Notes: a model not told the origin generated them from the letters alone. A DNA stretch of 33,796 nt from Caloramator sp. (GCA_026417075.1 JAOADY010000089.1:1-33796); one strand, 5' to 3'. Positions 17,355 through 26,261 are shown, counted from the first letter of the stretch. Made by a program: numbers and translations.

Positions 17355-17383
17355 ATACTATCATGGTATCTATTATTTGTCAA
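17355..17383 (-). promoter_or_regulatory. Promoter of the pyr operon
   Basis: TTGACA (17383-17378), a 17-bp spacer and TAGTAT (17360-17355) on the minus strand form a near-consensus sigma-A promoter. The -35 box overlaps the last codons of the upstream hypothetical gene (stop at 17375-17373). The predicted start is near 17348. Confidence 0.8.
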
Positions 17384-17921
17384 TATTATTCTTTAATTCC
17401 CCTATAAAACCATCTATTCTTTTCTTTTGCTGATTATCTAGATTACCTTCTTTTATTATATTTTGCAAATCAGAAATAAGTTTAGGCTTTTCAATATATT
17501 TATCTGCGAAAGTCTTTAATATTTTAGAAATATCATCGCTTTTAAAATTAGAAAGAACGTTTATAAATTCAAAAGAATTTTTTAAATAGTTATTATACAG
17601 TACTTTATAATAAAGTTCTTTTGTACTCCCTGTAAATTCCTTAGAAGATTTAATTAAATTCTCAAGTCCATTATAATTAATTAGATTCTGCTTTTCTAAA
17701 AATTTCAATATATCACCTTTTGTTTTATCATCAACCTTTGCCCAATTTATCTTATTTAAATTCTTAATTATTTTTTCACCTTCAAGGTTATCGATTTTAT
17801 TTACAGCTATTTTATTCAATTCATTTATAGTTAATCCATTTTTTAAGTCTATATGTGTATAAAAATAAAATATCCCATATACAAGAATAAAAAAGAAAAT
17901 TATACTGAATATTTTTTTCAT
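17373..17921 (-). CDS. Hypothetical protein with N-terminal membrane anchor
   Basis: I do not recognise this 182-residue protein. It opens with MKK and a hydrophobic stretch (about residues 4-22), a signal anchor or uncleaved signal peptide with no lipoprotein Cys. The remainder is hydrophilic, rich in Lys, Asn, Ile and Leu and predicted mostly helical, so it should face the outside. Start: ATG at 17921, twelve bases after AAGGAG; another ATG at 17942 has no RBS. Its 3' end carries the -35 box of the pyr promoter. A possible -10 (TATAAT, 17972-17967) lies upstream, and the divergent neighbour is a DUF378 gene. Confidence 0.7.
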   Translation of the reverse strand: MKKIFSIIFFFILVYGIFYFYTHIDLKNGLTINELNKIAVNKIDNLEGEKIIKNLNKINWAKVDDKTKGDILKFLEKQNLINYNGLENLIKSSKEFTGSTKELYYKVLYNNYLKNSFEFINVLSNFKSDDISKILKTFADKYIEKPKLISDLQNIIKEGNLDNQQKKRIDGFIGELKNNIDK

Positions 17922-18053
17922 AGTTTTTATTAACTCCTTCATTTTTTAACATAGTTTTATAACTTTATTATACAAAAAATAATTTTGCCATAATAGCATA
18001 AAACCATAACATGTAAAATATTATTTAATAGAGAAATTTTTGGAGGGTTGAAA

Positions 18054-18251
18054 TTGAAAAAATTATCTAAAGCTGCATTCATTTTGGTACTCATCGGTGC
18101 AATAAACTGGGGACTTATAGGTTTTTTTAAGTTCGACCTTATTGCTACAATTTTTGGCGGTATGGAAGGGATAATTCCAAGAATTATTTACTCTCTTGTT
18201 GGATTATCCGGATTATATCTTATCTACGACTTGATTGCTAATAAAAAGTGA
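18054..18251 (+). CDS. DUF378 family small membrane protein (YuzA-like)
   Basis: A 65-residue protein with two transmembrane helices (about 8-24 and 41-60) and the family signature GAINWGLIGFFKFDLIA. Function is unknown. Start: TTG at 18054, six bases after GGAGGG; another TTG at 18048 abuts the RBS. It is the only plus-strand gene in the first 31 kb. Its last five codons and stop form one arm of the 26-bp inverted repeat at 18232-18287. Confidence 0.85.
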   Translation: MKKLSKAAFILVLIGAINWGLIGFFKFDLIATIFGGMEGIIPRIIYSLVGLSGLYLIYDLIANKK

Positions 18252-18287
18252 GGATGGTTTTCCATCCTCACTTTTTATTAGCAATCA
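18232..18287. terminator. Bidirectional terminator, 26-bp perfect stem
   Basis: 18232-18257 and 18262-18287 are perfect inverted repeats around a TTTT loop. Runs of A and T inside the stem provide T-tracts for both directions. The stop codons of the convergent DUF378 and Cys-rich genes both lie within the stem. Confidence 0.85.
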
Positions 18288-18463
18288 TCTTCTTCATCAC
18301 TTTCAATAATAAAGGGTGATTCAGTTTCTCTGCACCACCTTACTGTAACACAGGTAGAAATATTCCTTGGGCAGAACCTGCATATACATTGTCTATCATT
18401 ACCACTACAGTTTTTAGAATAATATGGACATTTTTTGCAGTTGCTATTTATAATCTTACTCAT
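18278..18463 (-). CDS. Small cysteine-rich protein, unknown function
   Basis: A 61-residue protein with nine Cys (9, 12, 19, 26, 28, 31, 38, 44, 61), including CKKC, CICRFC and a C-terminal Cys. The spacing suggests zinc or iron-sulfur binding but matches no family I can name with certainty. The C-terminal tail is acidic (ESDEEDDC). There is no signal sequence, so it is cytosolic or spore-associated. The ATG at 18463 has a weak GGG RBS. An extended -10 promoter with a dyad lies just upstream. Confidence 0.75.
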   Translation of the reverse strand: MSKIINSNCKKCPYYSKNCSGNDRQCICRFCPRNISTCVTVRWCRETESPFIIESDEEDDC

Positions 18464-18493
18464 ATCTATCCCTACTTTTCTGTTTTTACAATA

Positions 18494-18515
18494 ATTATAT
18501 CACAAATTCATTGTG
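18494..18515 (-). promoter_or_regulatory. Extended -10 promoter with dyad, Cys-rich gene
   Basis: On the minus strand TGATATAAT is an extended -10 (TATAAT at 18499-18494). The dyad CACAA-N5-TTGTG (18501-18515) lies directly upstream, between -10 and -35, where a repressor could act. Confidence 0.45.
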
Positions 18516-18577
18516 TATTTTTATATAAATAATCCTTTAATGGAATGTTTAATATAAGATTATATAATCTTCCTTTT

Positions 18578-18636
18578 AAAAAATCCATCATACTGCTAAA
18601 GCCAACACAAAGAAAATTTTAGCAGTATAATGGATT
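18578..18636 (-). terminator. Terminator of the his operon
   Basis: 18582-18600 and 18617-18636 form a long, slightly imperfect hairpin (core TACTGCTAAA/TTTTAGCAGTA), followed on the minus strand by six T. It lies about 40 bases after the hisIE stop codon. Confidence 0.8.
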
Positions 18637-18673
18637 CTAAAAATATATTAAAATTTTCCAAACACTTTAGTTT

Positions 18674-19294
18674 CTATTTATCATATCTTCTTTTAATTTC
18701 CTTTTTTATATCTTCAATTGATATACCTTTGTCTGCCATCAAAACCAGTATATGATATAAAAGATCTGATATCTCATATATCATTTCTTCTTTGTTATCG
18801 TTTTTAGATGCTATTATAACTTCACTTGCTTCTTCTCCAACCTTTTTTAATATTTTATCTATTCCCTTTTCAAATAAGTAGTTAGTATAGGACCCTTCCT
18901 TAGGATTACTTTTCCTACTCATTATCCTTTCATAAAGCCTGACAATAATATCCTCTTTATCTTCATATTCATCTCTATTAACATATACTTCATTAAAAAA
19001 GCAGCTTTCACTTCCTGTATGGCATGAATTTCCTACAGCTTCAACCTCTATAAGCATACAATCCAAATCACAATCAAAACTCATTCTTTTTACCTTTTGA
19101 TAGTTACCCGAGGTTTCTCCCTTATTCCAAAGACACTTTCTGCTTCTGCTGTAAAAATGAGTCGTACCTGTAGTTATTGTTTTTTCTATCGATTCCTCGT
19201 TCATAAAAGCACACATTAAAACTTTTTTATTTTGAGCATCCTGAACAATTGCAGGAATCAATCCTTTATCATCGAATTTTATTTTCATGACCAT
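18674..19294 (-). CDS. hisIE: Phosphoribosyl-AMP cyclohydrolase / phosphoribosyl-ATP pyrophosphatase
   Basis: A 206-residue bifunctional enzyme for the second and third steps of histidine synthesis. The HisI part (about 1-105) has [25 protein letters not shown] and [11 protein letters not shown], the zinc and magnesium ligands. The HisE part (about 112-206) is a helical MazG-like domain with [12 protein letters not shown] and [11 protein letters not shown]. The ATG at 19294 follows AGGAGG by seven bases and begins one base after the hisF stop. Last gene of the operon. Confidence 0.96.
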   Translation of the reverse strand: MVMKIKFDDKGLIPAIVQDAQNKKVLMCAFMNEESIEKTITTGTTHFYSRSRKCLWNKGETSGNYQKVKRMSFDCDLDCMLIEVEAVGNSCHTGSESCFFNEVYVNRDEYEDKEDIIVRLYERIMSRKSNPKEGSYTNYLFEKGIDKILKKVGEEASEVIIASKNDNKEEMIYEISDLLYHILVLMADKGISIEDIKKEIKRRYDK

Positions 19295-19295
19295 G

Positions 19296-20057
19296 TTATA
19301 CCCTCCTGATGTTTACTCCTTTACAGTATAAATATTCCTTTAAATCATTTATCTTAATATCCCCATAATGAAAAATTGATGCTGATAAAGCTGCATCTGC
19401 CTTTCCATATTTAAAAACCTTTTCAAAATGTTCCATATTCCCTGCTCCTCCTGAGGCTACTACGGGAATATTAACATTTTCAGATATCAAAGATGTAATT
19501 TCATAATCATATCCATTTTTTATTCCATCGCAATCTATACTGTTTAAAACGATTTCTCCTGCTCCAAGGCTTTCTCCTAATTTAGCCCACTCTAGCGCAT
19601 AAAAATCCGTCTCAACTCTTCCTCCATCAATATATACCTTGTAATTCCCACTATCTGTCTTTTTGACATCCATAGACAAAACAACACATTGGCTCCCAAA
19701 TTTTTTAGCTGCACTTTTTATTATCTCTGGGTTTCTAACAGCTGCAGAATTAATAGAAACTTTATCAGCTCCCTTTAAAAGTGCCGTCCTAAAATCTTCT
19801 AAAGTTTTTATTCCCCCTCCAACGGTAAAGGGTATATTTATACTCTCTGCTATCTTTTCAACAACATTAAAAAAAATATTTCTCTTTTCAAAGGAAGCAG
19901 TAATATCATAAAAAACCAATTCATCAGCTCCCTCATTATTGTAAAATACTGCAAGATTCACAGGATCATCAACATCTGTTAAATCATTAAATCTTTTCCC
20001 CTTCACTACACGTCCATCTTTAACATCAAGACATGAAATAATTCTCTTTGCAAGCAA
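19296..20057 (-). CDS. hisF: Imidazole glycerol phosphate synthase, cyclase subunit
   Basis: A 253-residue TIM barrel that, with HisH ammonia, makes imidazole glycerol phosphate and AICAR. Catalytic Asp residues are in [12 protein letters not shown] (about D11) and SMDVKK (about 130); phosphate loops include TVGGGIKT and ASGGAGN. The start is TTG at 20057, seven bases after GGGGGG. It overlaps hisA by 32 bases, the longest overlap in the operon. Confidence 0.95.
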   Translation of the reverse strand: MLAKRIISCLDVKDGRVVKGKRFNDLTDVDDPVNLAVFYNNEGADELVFYDITASFEKRNIFFNVVEKIAESINIPFTVGGGIKTLEDFRTALLKGADKVSINSAAVRNPEIIKSAAKKFGSQCVVLSMDVKKTDSGNYKVYIDGGRVETDFYALEWAKLGESLGAGEIVLNSIDCDGIKNGYDYEITSLISENVNIPVVASGGAGNMEHFEKVFKYGKADAALSASIFHYGDIKINDLKEYLYCKGVNIRRV

Positions 20058-20760
20058 CTATTATCCCCCCTAAATCCTTTATTTTTCCTGTATAAAGTGC
20101 CTTCCCAACTATTGCACCGTAAACATTTAATTCTTTTAATTTATAAATATCCTCTATGGAACTAATTCCTCCTGAAGCTATAATTTTTAAATTTGTTTCT
20201 CTCTTTAAAATGCTTATTTGTTCAAAATTAGGTCCTGAAAGCATTCCATCCCTTAAAATGTCTGTATATATTAAATATTTAAGTCCTAATTTTTCAAGTT
20301 CTACAGCCAAATTTAATGAATTAATATTGCTTATCCTTCCCCATCCGTTTGAAGCAGCATACCCATTTTTAGCATCTATTGAAACTGCAATTTTTTCACC
20401 GAACCTTTTTAATACCTTTACTATTAATTCTTTATCATATAATGCTGCTGTACCTAAAATAACTCTTTTTGCTCCTAAATCAAAAATATATTCAATATCG
20501 CTTATATTCCTAATTCCTCCTCCAATCTGAATAGGTATATTAATTGATTTTATTATTCTGCTTACAGCATCCTTATTTATGATTCTACCGCTAAAAGCTC
20601 CATCAAGATCAACAACATGTATATATTCTGCACCCATCCTTTCCCACATAACTGCAGCTTCTACAGGATCATCATAAAAAATCTCCTTTTTCTCTAAATC
20701 TCCTTGTACTAATCTTACGCATTTTCCATCTTTTAAATCTATTGCTGGAAATATTATCAC
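20026..20760 (-). CDS. hisA: Phosphoribosylformimino-AICAR-phosphate isomerase
   Basis: A 244-residue TIM-barrel isomerase (ProFAR to PRFAR). Seen: PAIDLKDGKCVRLVQGD (catalytic Asp about 8), IQIGGGIRN, and YTDILRDGMLSGPN (second catalytic Asp about 170), IIASGGISS. The start is GTG at 20760, overlapping the hisH stop as GTGA, with AAGGAG eight bases upstream. The C-terminus runs into the start of hisF. Confidence 0.96.
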   Translation of the reverse strand: MIIFPAIDLKDGKCVRLVQGDLEKKEIFYDDPVEAAVMWERMGAEYIHVVDLDGAFSGRIINKDAVSRIIKSINIPIQIGGGIRNISDIEYIFDLGAKRVILGTAALYDKELIVKVLKRFGEKIAVSIDAKNGYAASNGWGRISNINSLNLAVELEKLGLKYLIYTDILRDGMLSGPNFEQISILKRETNLKIIASGGISSIEDIYKLKELNVYGAIVGKALYTGKIKDLGGIIVACKENYFMS

Positions 20761-21362
20761 TTTATCAGCTCCTTAAAATTATTTAAAAGTATACTTCCTA
20801 CTCTTCCACTTTTCTCAGGATGAAACTGCATTCCTATTATATTATCTTTTCTTATGAGTGCTGGAACTTTTGTTCCGTAATCCGAATATAAAACTACTTC
20901 ATTAAAATCCATAGGCTTAACATAATAGGAATGGACAAAATAAACATAATCCTCACTATTAATTCCCTTTGATATATCATCTTCTCTATTTATAATAAGA
21001 CTATTCCACCCCATATGAGGGACCTTTAATTTGCCATCAAACCTTACAACCTCACCTTTTAAAATCCCAAGTCCCCTATGACATCCATCCTCATAGCTTA
21101 CATCATAAAAAAGCTGAAGTCCGAGACAAATTCCAAGTATTACTTTGCCTTTTTTAGCATTTTCCTTTATACAATCAACAATCCCCATATTATTAAGATT
21201 ATTTATAGCTCCTTTAAATGCTCCCACACCTGGAAGTACTATTGCTCTACTGTCATTAATGTCATTAACCTTTGATGTTATTTTTGCATCAAAACCTATA
21301 TTTTTCATAGCTCTAAAAACATTCTTTAAATTTCCTGCTCCATAATCTATAATAGCTATCAT
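20757..21362 (-). CDS. hisH: Imidazole glycerol phosphate synthase, glutamine amidotransferase subunit
   Basis: A 201-residue class I glutaminase supplying ammonia to HisF. Seen: DYGAGNLKNV at the N-terminus, PGVGAF (about 50), the nucleophile Cys in GICLGLQLF (about 79), and the His-Glu pair in MQFHPEKSG (about 181-184). The ATG at 21362 follows GGAGGG. It is separated from hisF by hisA, the usual clostridial order. Confidence 0.96.
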   Translation of the reverse strand: MIAIIDYGAGNLKNVFRAMKNIGFDAKITSKVNDINDSRAIVLPGVGAFKGAINNLNNMGIVDCIKENAKKGKVILGICLGLQLFYDVSYEDGCHRGLGILKGEVVRFDGKLKVPHMGWNSLIINREDDISKGINSEDYVYFVHSYYVKPMDFNEVVLYSDYGTKVPALIRKDNIIGMQFHPEKSGRVGSILLNNFKELIK

Positions 21363-21378
21363 ATATGCCCTCCAAAAT

Positions 21379-21966
21379 TTATAAACTTCCCTTCGTAGAC
21401 ATTACTCCATCTATATTTTCATTAATTCTTGTAGCTTTTAATAGTGCTCTTCCAAATCCTTTAAATATAGACTCTGCGATATGATGAGAGTTTTCACCGT
21501 ACATTAGATTTATGTGAAGGGTTATCTTAGAATTTATTGCAAAAGCATAAAAAAATTCCTTAATAAGTTCAGTTTCAAAATTTCCTATAAATTCTTTATT
21601 AAAAAGAACATTAAATACAAGATAACCTCTTCCACTTATATCAATAGAGACCATTGACAACGTCTCATCCATAGGTGTAAAAACAGTAGAATATCTCTCT
21701 ATTCCTCTTTTATCTTCTAAACATTTTAAAAATGCTTGTCCTAAAACTATCCCTATATCCTCAACAGTATGATGATTATCAACATCTATGTCTCCTATTG
21801 CTTTTACATTTAAATCAAATAATCCGTGCTTTGCAAAAAGATTAAGCATATGATTTAAAAAACCTACTTTTGTATCTATATCTGCCTTACCTCTTCCATC
21901 TATATTTAAATACATATCTATCTGAGTCTCATTTGTTTTTCTCGTTATATTACTTTCTCTATTCAT
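21379..21966 (-). CDS. hisB: Imidazoleglycerol-phosphate dehydratase
   Basis: A 195-residue monofunctional dehydratase with duplicated metal-binding halves: HMLNLFAKHG and DNHHTVEDIG in the first (about 42-75), HINLMYGENSHHIAES in the second (about 150-168). It lacks the phosphatase domain found in E. coli HisB, so histidinol phosphatase must be encoded elsewhere. The ATG at 21966 lies within the end of hisC (8-base overlap), with a weak GAGAGTG RBS. Confidence 0.96.
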   Translation of the reverse strand: MNRESNITRKTNETQIDMYLNIDGRGKADIDTKVGFLNHMLNLFAKHGLFDLNVKAIGDIDVDNHHTVEDIGIVLGQAFLKCLEDKRGIERYSTVFTPMDETLSMVSIDISGRGYLVFNVLFNKEFIGNFETELIKEFFYAFAINSKITLHINLMYGENSHHIAESIFKGFGRALLKATRINENIDGVMSTKGSL

Positions 21967-23017
21967 TATTTATCACTCTCTTTACAACATCGATAAATTT
22001 GTCATTTTCATATCTGCTCCCTACAGTAACTCTTATACAATTTTTAAGTTCACCTTTTAAATAGGATTTTACAGAAATTTTATACTCTAAAAGAAGTTTA
22101 ATAACCTTATCAAAATTTTTAAATCTAATAAGCAGAAAGTTAGCACATCCTTTGTAAACCTTAATACCTGGAATATCTTTAAGACAGCTTTCCATATATT
22201 CTTTTTCTTCGTTAATTTTTTTAATACTTTCTTTAACAGCATCAATATTCTCAAGCAAAGTAACGGCAGCAATTTGAGAAAAAGTATTTATATTGTAAGG
22301 CGATCTTAACTTATTCAAGGCATCTATTATATTGTTTTGTGCTGCTGCATATCCTATTCTCGCTCCTGCAAGAGCAAAGGCCTTTGACAATGTTCTTAAA
22401 ACTATAAGCCTTTCCTCATCATATATTTTATCGATTACAGTTTCTCCTAAAAACTCATAATAAGCCTCATCAACAACTACAATGCTTTCAGTTTCATTAA
22501 TTACCTTTAAAATTTCTTCCCTCTTAATAGAATTTCCTGTAGGATTATTAGGATTGCATAGAAATATAACTTTCGCTTTATATTCAATTGCTTTTTTTAT
22601 AATTTCATCTATATTAATTTTAAATTCATCATCACAGCTTACTTCAATGGTATTCGCTTCTAAAATATCTGCATATATTTTATACATAGGAAATGTTGGA
22701 ACATGGATTATTATATTATCATTTTTACCTATAAAAGCATTTAATATCATTTGTATTATTTCATCTGAACCATTTCCACATATGATATTATCTTCATTTA
22801 TCATAGTATATTCAGAAATTTTGTGTCTTAAAGATTTGCAGTAAGAGTCAGGATATCTATTTAAATTTATTTTAGAAATTTCTTTAATAAATACATCTTT
22901 GTAGTTTTTAAAAATATCATAGGGATTTTCATTAGCATCAAGTTTTATTTCATAAATATCATTGTTAACTTTATAAGCATGAAGGTTCATTACGCTTTTT
23001 TTAATTAAATTTTCCAT
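21959..23017 (-). CDS. hisC: Histidinol-phosphate aminotransferase
   Basis: A 352-residue PLP aminotransferase (imidazole acetol phosphate to histidinol phosphate). Seen: KLDANENPYD (about 25), GNGSDEII (about 85), CNPNNPTG (about 160), VVDEAYYEF, and the PLP Lys in RTLSKAFALAGARIGY (about 215). Start: ATG at 23017, seven bases after GTGAGG; a TTG two codons upstream (23023) lacks spacing. It overlaps hisD by 17 bases. Confidence 0.96.
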   Translation of the reverse strand: MENLIKKSVMNLHAYKVNNDIYEIKLDANENPYDIFKNYKDVFIKEISKINLNRYPDSYCKSLRHKISEYTMINEDNIICGNGSDEIIQMILNAFIGKNDNIIIHVPTFPMYKIYADILEANTIEVSCDDEFKINIDEIIKKAIEYKAKVIFLCNPNNPTGNSIKREEILKVINETESIVVVDEAYYEFLGETVIDKIYDEERLIVLRTLSKAFALAGARIGYAAAQNNIIDALNKLRSPYNINTFSQIAAVTLLENIDAVKESIKKINEEKEYMESCLKDIPGIKVYKGCANFLLIRFKNFDKVIKLLLEYKISVKSYLKGELKNCIRVTVGSRYENDKFIDVVKRVINNE

Positions 23018-24299
23018 CTTCAAACCTCACTTTAATAGAATTCGCATGTCCATCAAGTCCCTCTTTTTCTGCAAAATAAATAATTTTATCCTTTACAATT
23101 TTTAAATTATTTTCATCATAATATATGATGCTTGATTTTTTCATAAAACTCTCAACGCTAAGGGATGATGAAAATTTAGCTGTTCCAGATGTTGGCAAGG
23201 TATGATTAGGTCCTGCAAAATAATCTCCTAAAGGCTCTGGAGAATATTTTCCTAAAAAAATAGCTCCTGCATTTTTAATTGTTGGAAGCATTTCAAAGGG
23301 ATTTTGAACCATAAGCTCAAGGTGTTCAGGTGCAATTTCGTTACAAATGTCTATAGCTGTTTTTAAATTATCGGAAATTAAAATCAGACACATATTTTCA
23401 ATTGATTTTTCAATAATGCTCTTTCTTTTTAAAATTTCTTTTTGAATTTTTATATTTTCTATAACTTCTGCAGCGACTTTAGTGCTCGTTGTTATTAAAA
23501 TTGCTGCTGCATTTTCATCGTGCTCGGCTTGTGAGAGCATATCCGACGCTACAAACTTCGGATTTGCTGTCTCATCTGCTATTATACATATTTCACTTGG
23601 ACCTGCGATCATGTCTATATCTACCTTCCCATAAACTAAAGCCTTTGCCCTTGCAACAAAAATATTTCCAGGACCTGTTATTTTATTTACAGGCTCTATA
23701 GACTCTGTACCATAAGAAAGAGCAGCTATAGCCTGAGCTCCCCCTATTTTATAAATCTCATCTATATCGCATATTTTTGCAGCTGCAAGAATATATGGAT
23801 TTATTTTACCTTTTTCATCTGGAGGAGATACTAATACTATAGATTTTACTCCAGCTATTTTTGCCGGTACAGCATTCATAAGTACTGTGGAAGGATATGC
23901 GGCCTTACCTCCTGGAACATATATGCCGACTCTTTCTATTGGTGTTATCTTTTGACCAAGCATAATACCGTCGTTTTTATAAATCATCCATGAGCTTTGA
24001 AAGGTTTTTAAATGATAATCATATATATTCTTTTTTGCTTCTTCAATTATAGAAATAAATTTGCCATCTACAATTTCTAATGCCTCTTCAATTTCCTCTT
24101 CTTTAACCTTTATTTCCTTAAGCTCAACTTTATCAAAGCATTCTGTATAATATAAAATAGCTTCATCTCCCTTTTCCTTTACATCATTTATAATCTTAAT
24201 TACTGATTTATCTATATCATTTAAAAATTCTTCATCCCTGCGGTTTAAATCTCTTATTATTTCTTTATAATCTGATTTATTTACATATATCGTTTTCAT
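23001..24299 (-). CDS. hisD: Histidinol dehydrogenase
   Basis: A 432-residue zinc enzyme carrying out the last two oxidations from histidinol to histidine. Seen: YVPGGKAAYPSTVLMNA (about 128-144), GPGNIFVARAK (about 210), MLSQAEHDENA (about 260, zinc ligands), and GPNHTLPTSGTAKF (about 367-380, active-site His). The ATG at 24299 has AGGAGG about eight bases upstream, inside the end of hisG (23-base overlap). Confidence 0.97.
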   Translation of the reverse strand: MKTIYVNKSDYKEIIRDLNRRDEEFLNDIDKSVIKIINDVKEKGDEAILYYTECFDKVELKEIKVKEEEIEEALEIVDGKFISIIEEAKKNIYDYHLKTFQSSWMIYKNDGIMLGQKITPIERVGIYVPGGKAAYPSTVLMNAVPAKIAGVKSIVLVSPPDEKGKINPYILAAAKICDIDEIYKIGGAQAIAALSYGTESIEPVNKITGPGNIFVARAKALVYGKVDIDMIAGPSEICIIADETANPKFVASDMLSQAEHDENAAAILITTSTKVAAEVIENIKIQKEILKRKSIIEKSIENMCLILISDNLKTAIDICNEIAPEHLELMVQNPFEMLPTIKNAGAIFLGKYSPEPLGDYFAGPNHTLPTSGTAKFSSSLSVESFMKKSSIIYYDENNLKIVKDKIIYFAEKEGLDGHANSIKVRFEDGKFN

Positions 24300-24918
24300 T
24301 CATCTGCCTCCTAAAGTAATCGACGATTTCATAAATCTTATCTGATTTTATTTTATAACTAACCTTATTTGCAATAAGCCTTGCACTTATAGAGCAAATC
24401 TCTTCAATAATTTCAAGTCCATTTTCTTTAAGGGTTGTACCAGTTTCAACTATATCAACTATTACATCTGAAATACCTGCAATAGGTGCAAGTTCCACCG
24501 AGCCGTTAAGCTTTAGAATTTCTACCGGCTCATTTTTATTATTAAAATAATCCTTTGCAACCTTTGGATATTTAGTTGCGACTCTTAATTTCTTACCCTT
24601 TTTATGCTCAAAATCCTTTAATGAAGCTAAAGCAAATTTACATTTCCCATATCCTAAATCCAAAATCTCATAAACATCCGAATCTGTTTCAAGAAGTGTA
24701 TCTTTTCCAACAATACCTATATCAGCAGCTCCATATTCAACATAAATCGGAACATCATCCGCCTTTACAAGTATAATTTTTATTTTAGAATTATCATCTT
24801 CAAATATAAGCTTCCTTGAATTTTTAAAATCGCTAAAATTAAAAACATTCTTCTCTAACTTTTTTATTGTTATATTTGCTATTCTCCCTTTTGCAACAGC
24901 TATTGTAAGATAATCCAC
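24277..24918 (-). CDS. hisG: ATP phosphoribosyltransferase, short form
   Basis: A 213-residue short-form HisG, the feedback-controlled first enzyme of the pathway. It lacks the C-terminal regulatory domain of long HisG and needs HisZ, encoded next to it. Seen: IAVAKGRI near the N-terminus, YGAADIGIVGKD (about 60), the PRPP-loop region DIVETGTTLKENGL (about 155-168). The start is GTG at 24918, eight bases after GGAGGA. It begins 15 bases after hisZ. Confidence 0.96.
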   Translation of the reverse strand: MDYLTIAVAKGRIANITIKKLEKNVFNFSDFKNSRKLIFEDDNSKIKIILVKADDVPIYVEYGAADIGIVGKDTLLETDSDVYEILDLGYGKCKFALASLKDFEHKKGKKLRVATKYPKVAKDYFNNKNEPVEILKLNGSVELAPIAGISDVIVDIVETGTTLKENGLEIIEEICSISARLIANKVSYKIKSDKIYEIVDYFRRQMNENDICK

Positions 24919-24933
24919 TTCAAAATTCCTCCG

Positions 24934-26211
24934 TTAATGAATTGGTGTAATTTTATTATTTAAAAGAACATGCTCTAAAAATTTATCTTCTTTGCAGCTA
25001 TAAACAACTCCCTTTTCTATGTTGTTAATTTTAAAATTATTTTTTAAAACATAAACTACTTCCTTTGCCTTACCTTTAAAATCTTTAAAAAGTTCATCGT
25101 GCAACTGTGTTTCAACTATAAAATTATTCTGTCTTAAAACCCTTGCTAAAGCCAATGTATTTTCTCTCATATCTTCCTTATAAATCAACAGATAATCTGT
25201 TTTAAAACTTTGCTCCATCTTTTTCATACTAAGCACCTCCATTATTTCATCTACATTTAATCCAAAACCAGTTGCAGGTATTAAATTCCCAAATCTTTGA
25301 GTTAGATTGTCATATCGTCCTCCGCTTATTACTTCTCTCCCATGTCCATCTATATATCCTTTAAAAATAGCCCCGGTATAATAATTGATGTTGCTAACTA
25401 ATCCTAAATCAAATACTATAAAATCTCCATAACCATACTGTGTTATTATCTTATATACTTGTTTTATATTTTCTATAGACTCATCCATATAACTGTTCAA
25501 AACTAATTCCTTTGCCTTTGATATAACTTCAATAGGCTTCCCATATAATCTTGGCAATTTTAATAATACTTCTTTGTTTTTTTCAGGTATATCTGTTTCT
25601 TCAAGCATTCTTTCAAGTTCAAAATAATTTTTGCTTTCAACGTTTTTTCTTATTTCCATCAACCTTTTTTCATCGATATTACAATCATTTAAAGCTCCTT
25701 TAAAAAATCCTACATGCCCTATTTCAATCATAAAGTTTTTAATACCGCAGTTAATAAGGCTGTTTACACCCAGAGAAATTATTTCCGCATCTGAATCAGG
25801 TTCTGACATCCCAAAATATTCAGCCCCTGCCTGCATAAACTCCTTTTTGCCATAACCTATGCTGTTGTTTCTTCTAAACACATTTACTACATAGGACAAT
25901 TTTAAACTCCCTGAAATTTTATTAAAATTAGCTGCAGCAATCCTTGCAATAGGTATTGTCATATCCGGTCTTAACACAAGTATTTTCCCATTTTCATCAA
26001 TAATTTTAAACATTTCATCTCTATTGGTTATAGTATCCATTCCGTAAAACATATCGTAAAATTCGAAGCTTGGAGTAGATATGGGTCTATAACCATAACT
26101 TCTAAAAATTTCTTTAATCCTAGATATTGACCATTCCTTAATTTCATATTCATGATAAAATATATCTTCAACACCTTCTGGAATTATTTCACATAATTTT
26201 TCCAAACTCAT
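24934..26211 (-). CDS. hisZ: ATP phosphoribosyltransferase regulatory subunit
   Basis: A 425-residue paralogue of histidyl-tRNA synthetase that activates short-form HisG. Seen: IPEGVEDIF near the N-terminus, LRPDMTIPIARIAA (about 75-88), and late GGRYDNLTQRFG and ATGFGLNVDEIM. The C-terminal region (about 340-425) resembles an anticodon-binding-like domain. The start is unsettled: ATG at 26211 sits directly against GTGAGGG, while TTG at 26205 has a better six-base spacing. First gene of the his operon. Confidence 0.93.
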   Translation of the reverse strand: MSLEKLCEIIPEGVEDIFYHEYEIKEWSISRIKEIFRSYGYRPISTPSFEFYDMFYGMDTITNRDEMFKIIDENGKILVLRPDMTIPIARIAAANFNKISGSLKLSYVVNVFRRNNSIGYGKKEFMQAGAEYFGMSEPDSDAEIISLGVNSLINCGIKNFMIEIGHVGFFKGALNDCNIDEKRLMEIRKNVESKNYFELERMLEETDIPEKNKEVLLKLPRLYGKPIEVISKAKELVLNSYMDESIENIKQVYKIITQYGYGDFIVFDLGLVSNINYYTGAIFKGYIDGHGREVISGGRYDNLTQRFGNLIPATGFGLNVDEIMEVLSMKKMEQSFKTDYLLIYKEDMRENTLALARVLRQNNFIVETQLHDELFKDFKGKAKEVVYVLKNNFKINNIEKGVVYSCKEDKFLEHVLLNNKITPIH

Positions 26212-26248
26212 CCCTCACTTTATTATTTTATCACTTTAATTCGTTAAA

Positions 26249-26261
26249 TTGTTAATAACAA
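26249..26261. promoter_or_regulatory. Perfect 13-bp palindrome at the his start point
   Basis: TTGTTAATAACAA is a perfect palindrome around a central A. It covers the predicted transcription start and lies directly after the -10 box of the his promoter, the usual place for a repressor. A TrpR-family HisR/YerC-type regulator is one candidate; that is inference. Confidence 0.5.

Noticed and set aside
20156-20530. 124-codon plus-strand frame opposite hisA
   Set aside because: It runs antisense to conserved TIM-barrel codons, with no RBS or family likeness. The same holds for 22482-22844 opposite hisC and 8319-8687 opposite the Mur ligase gene.
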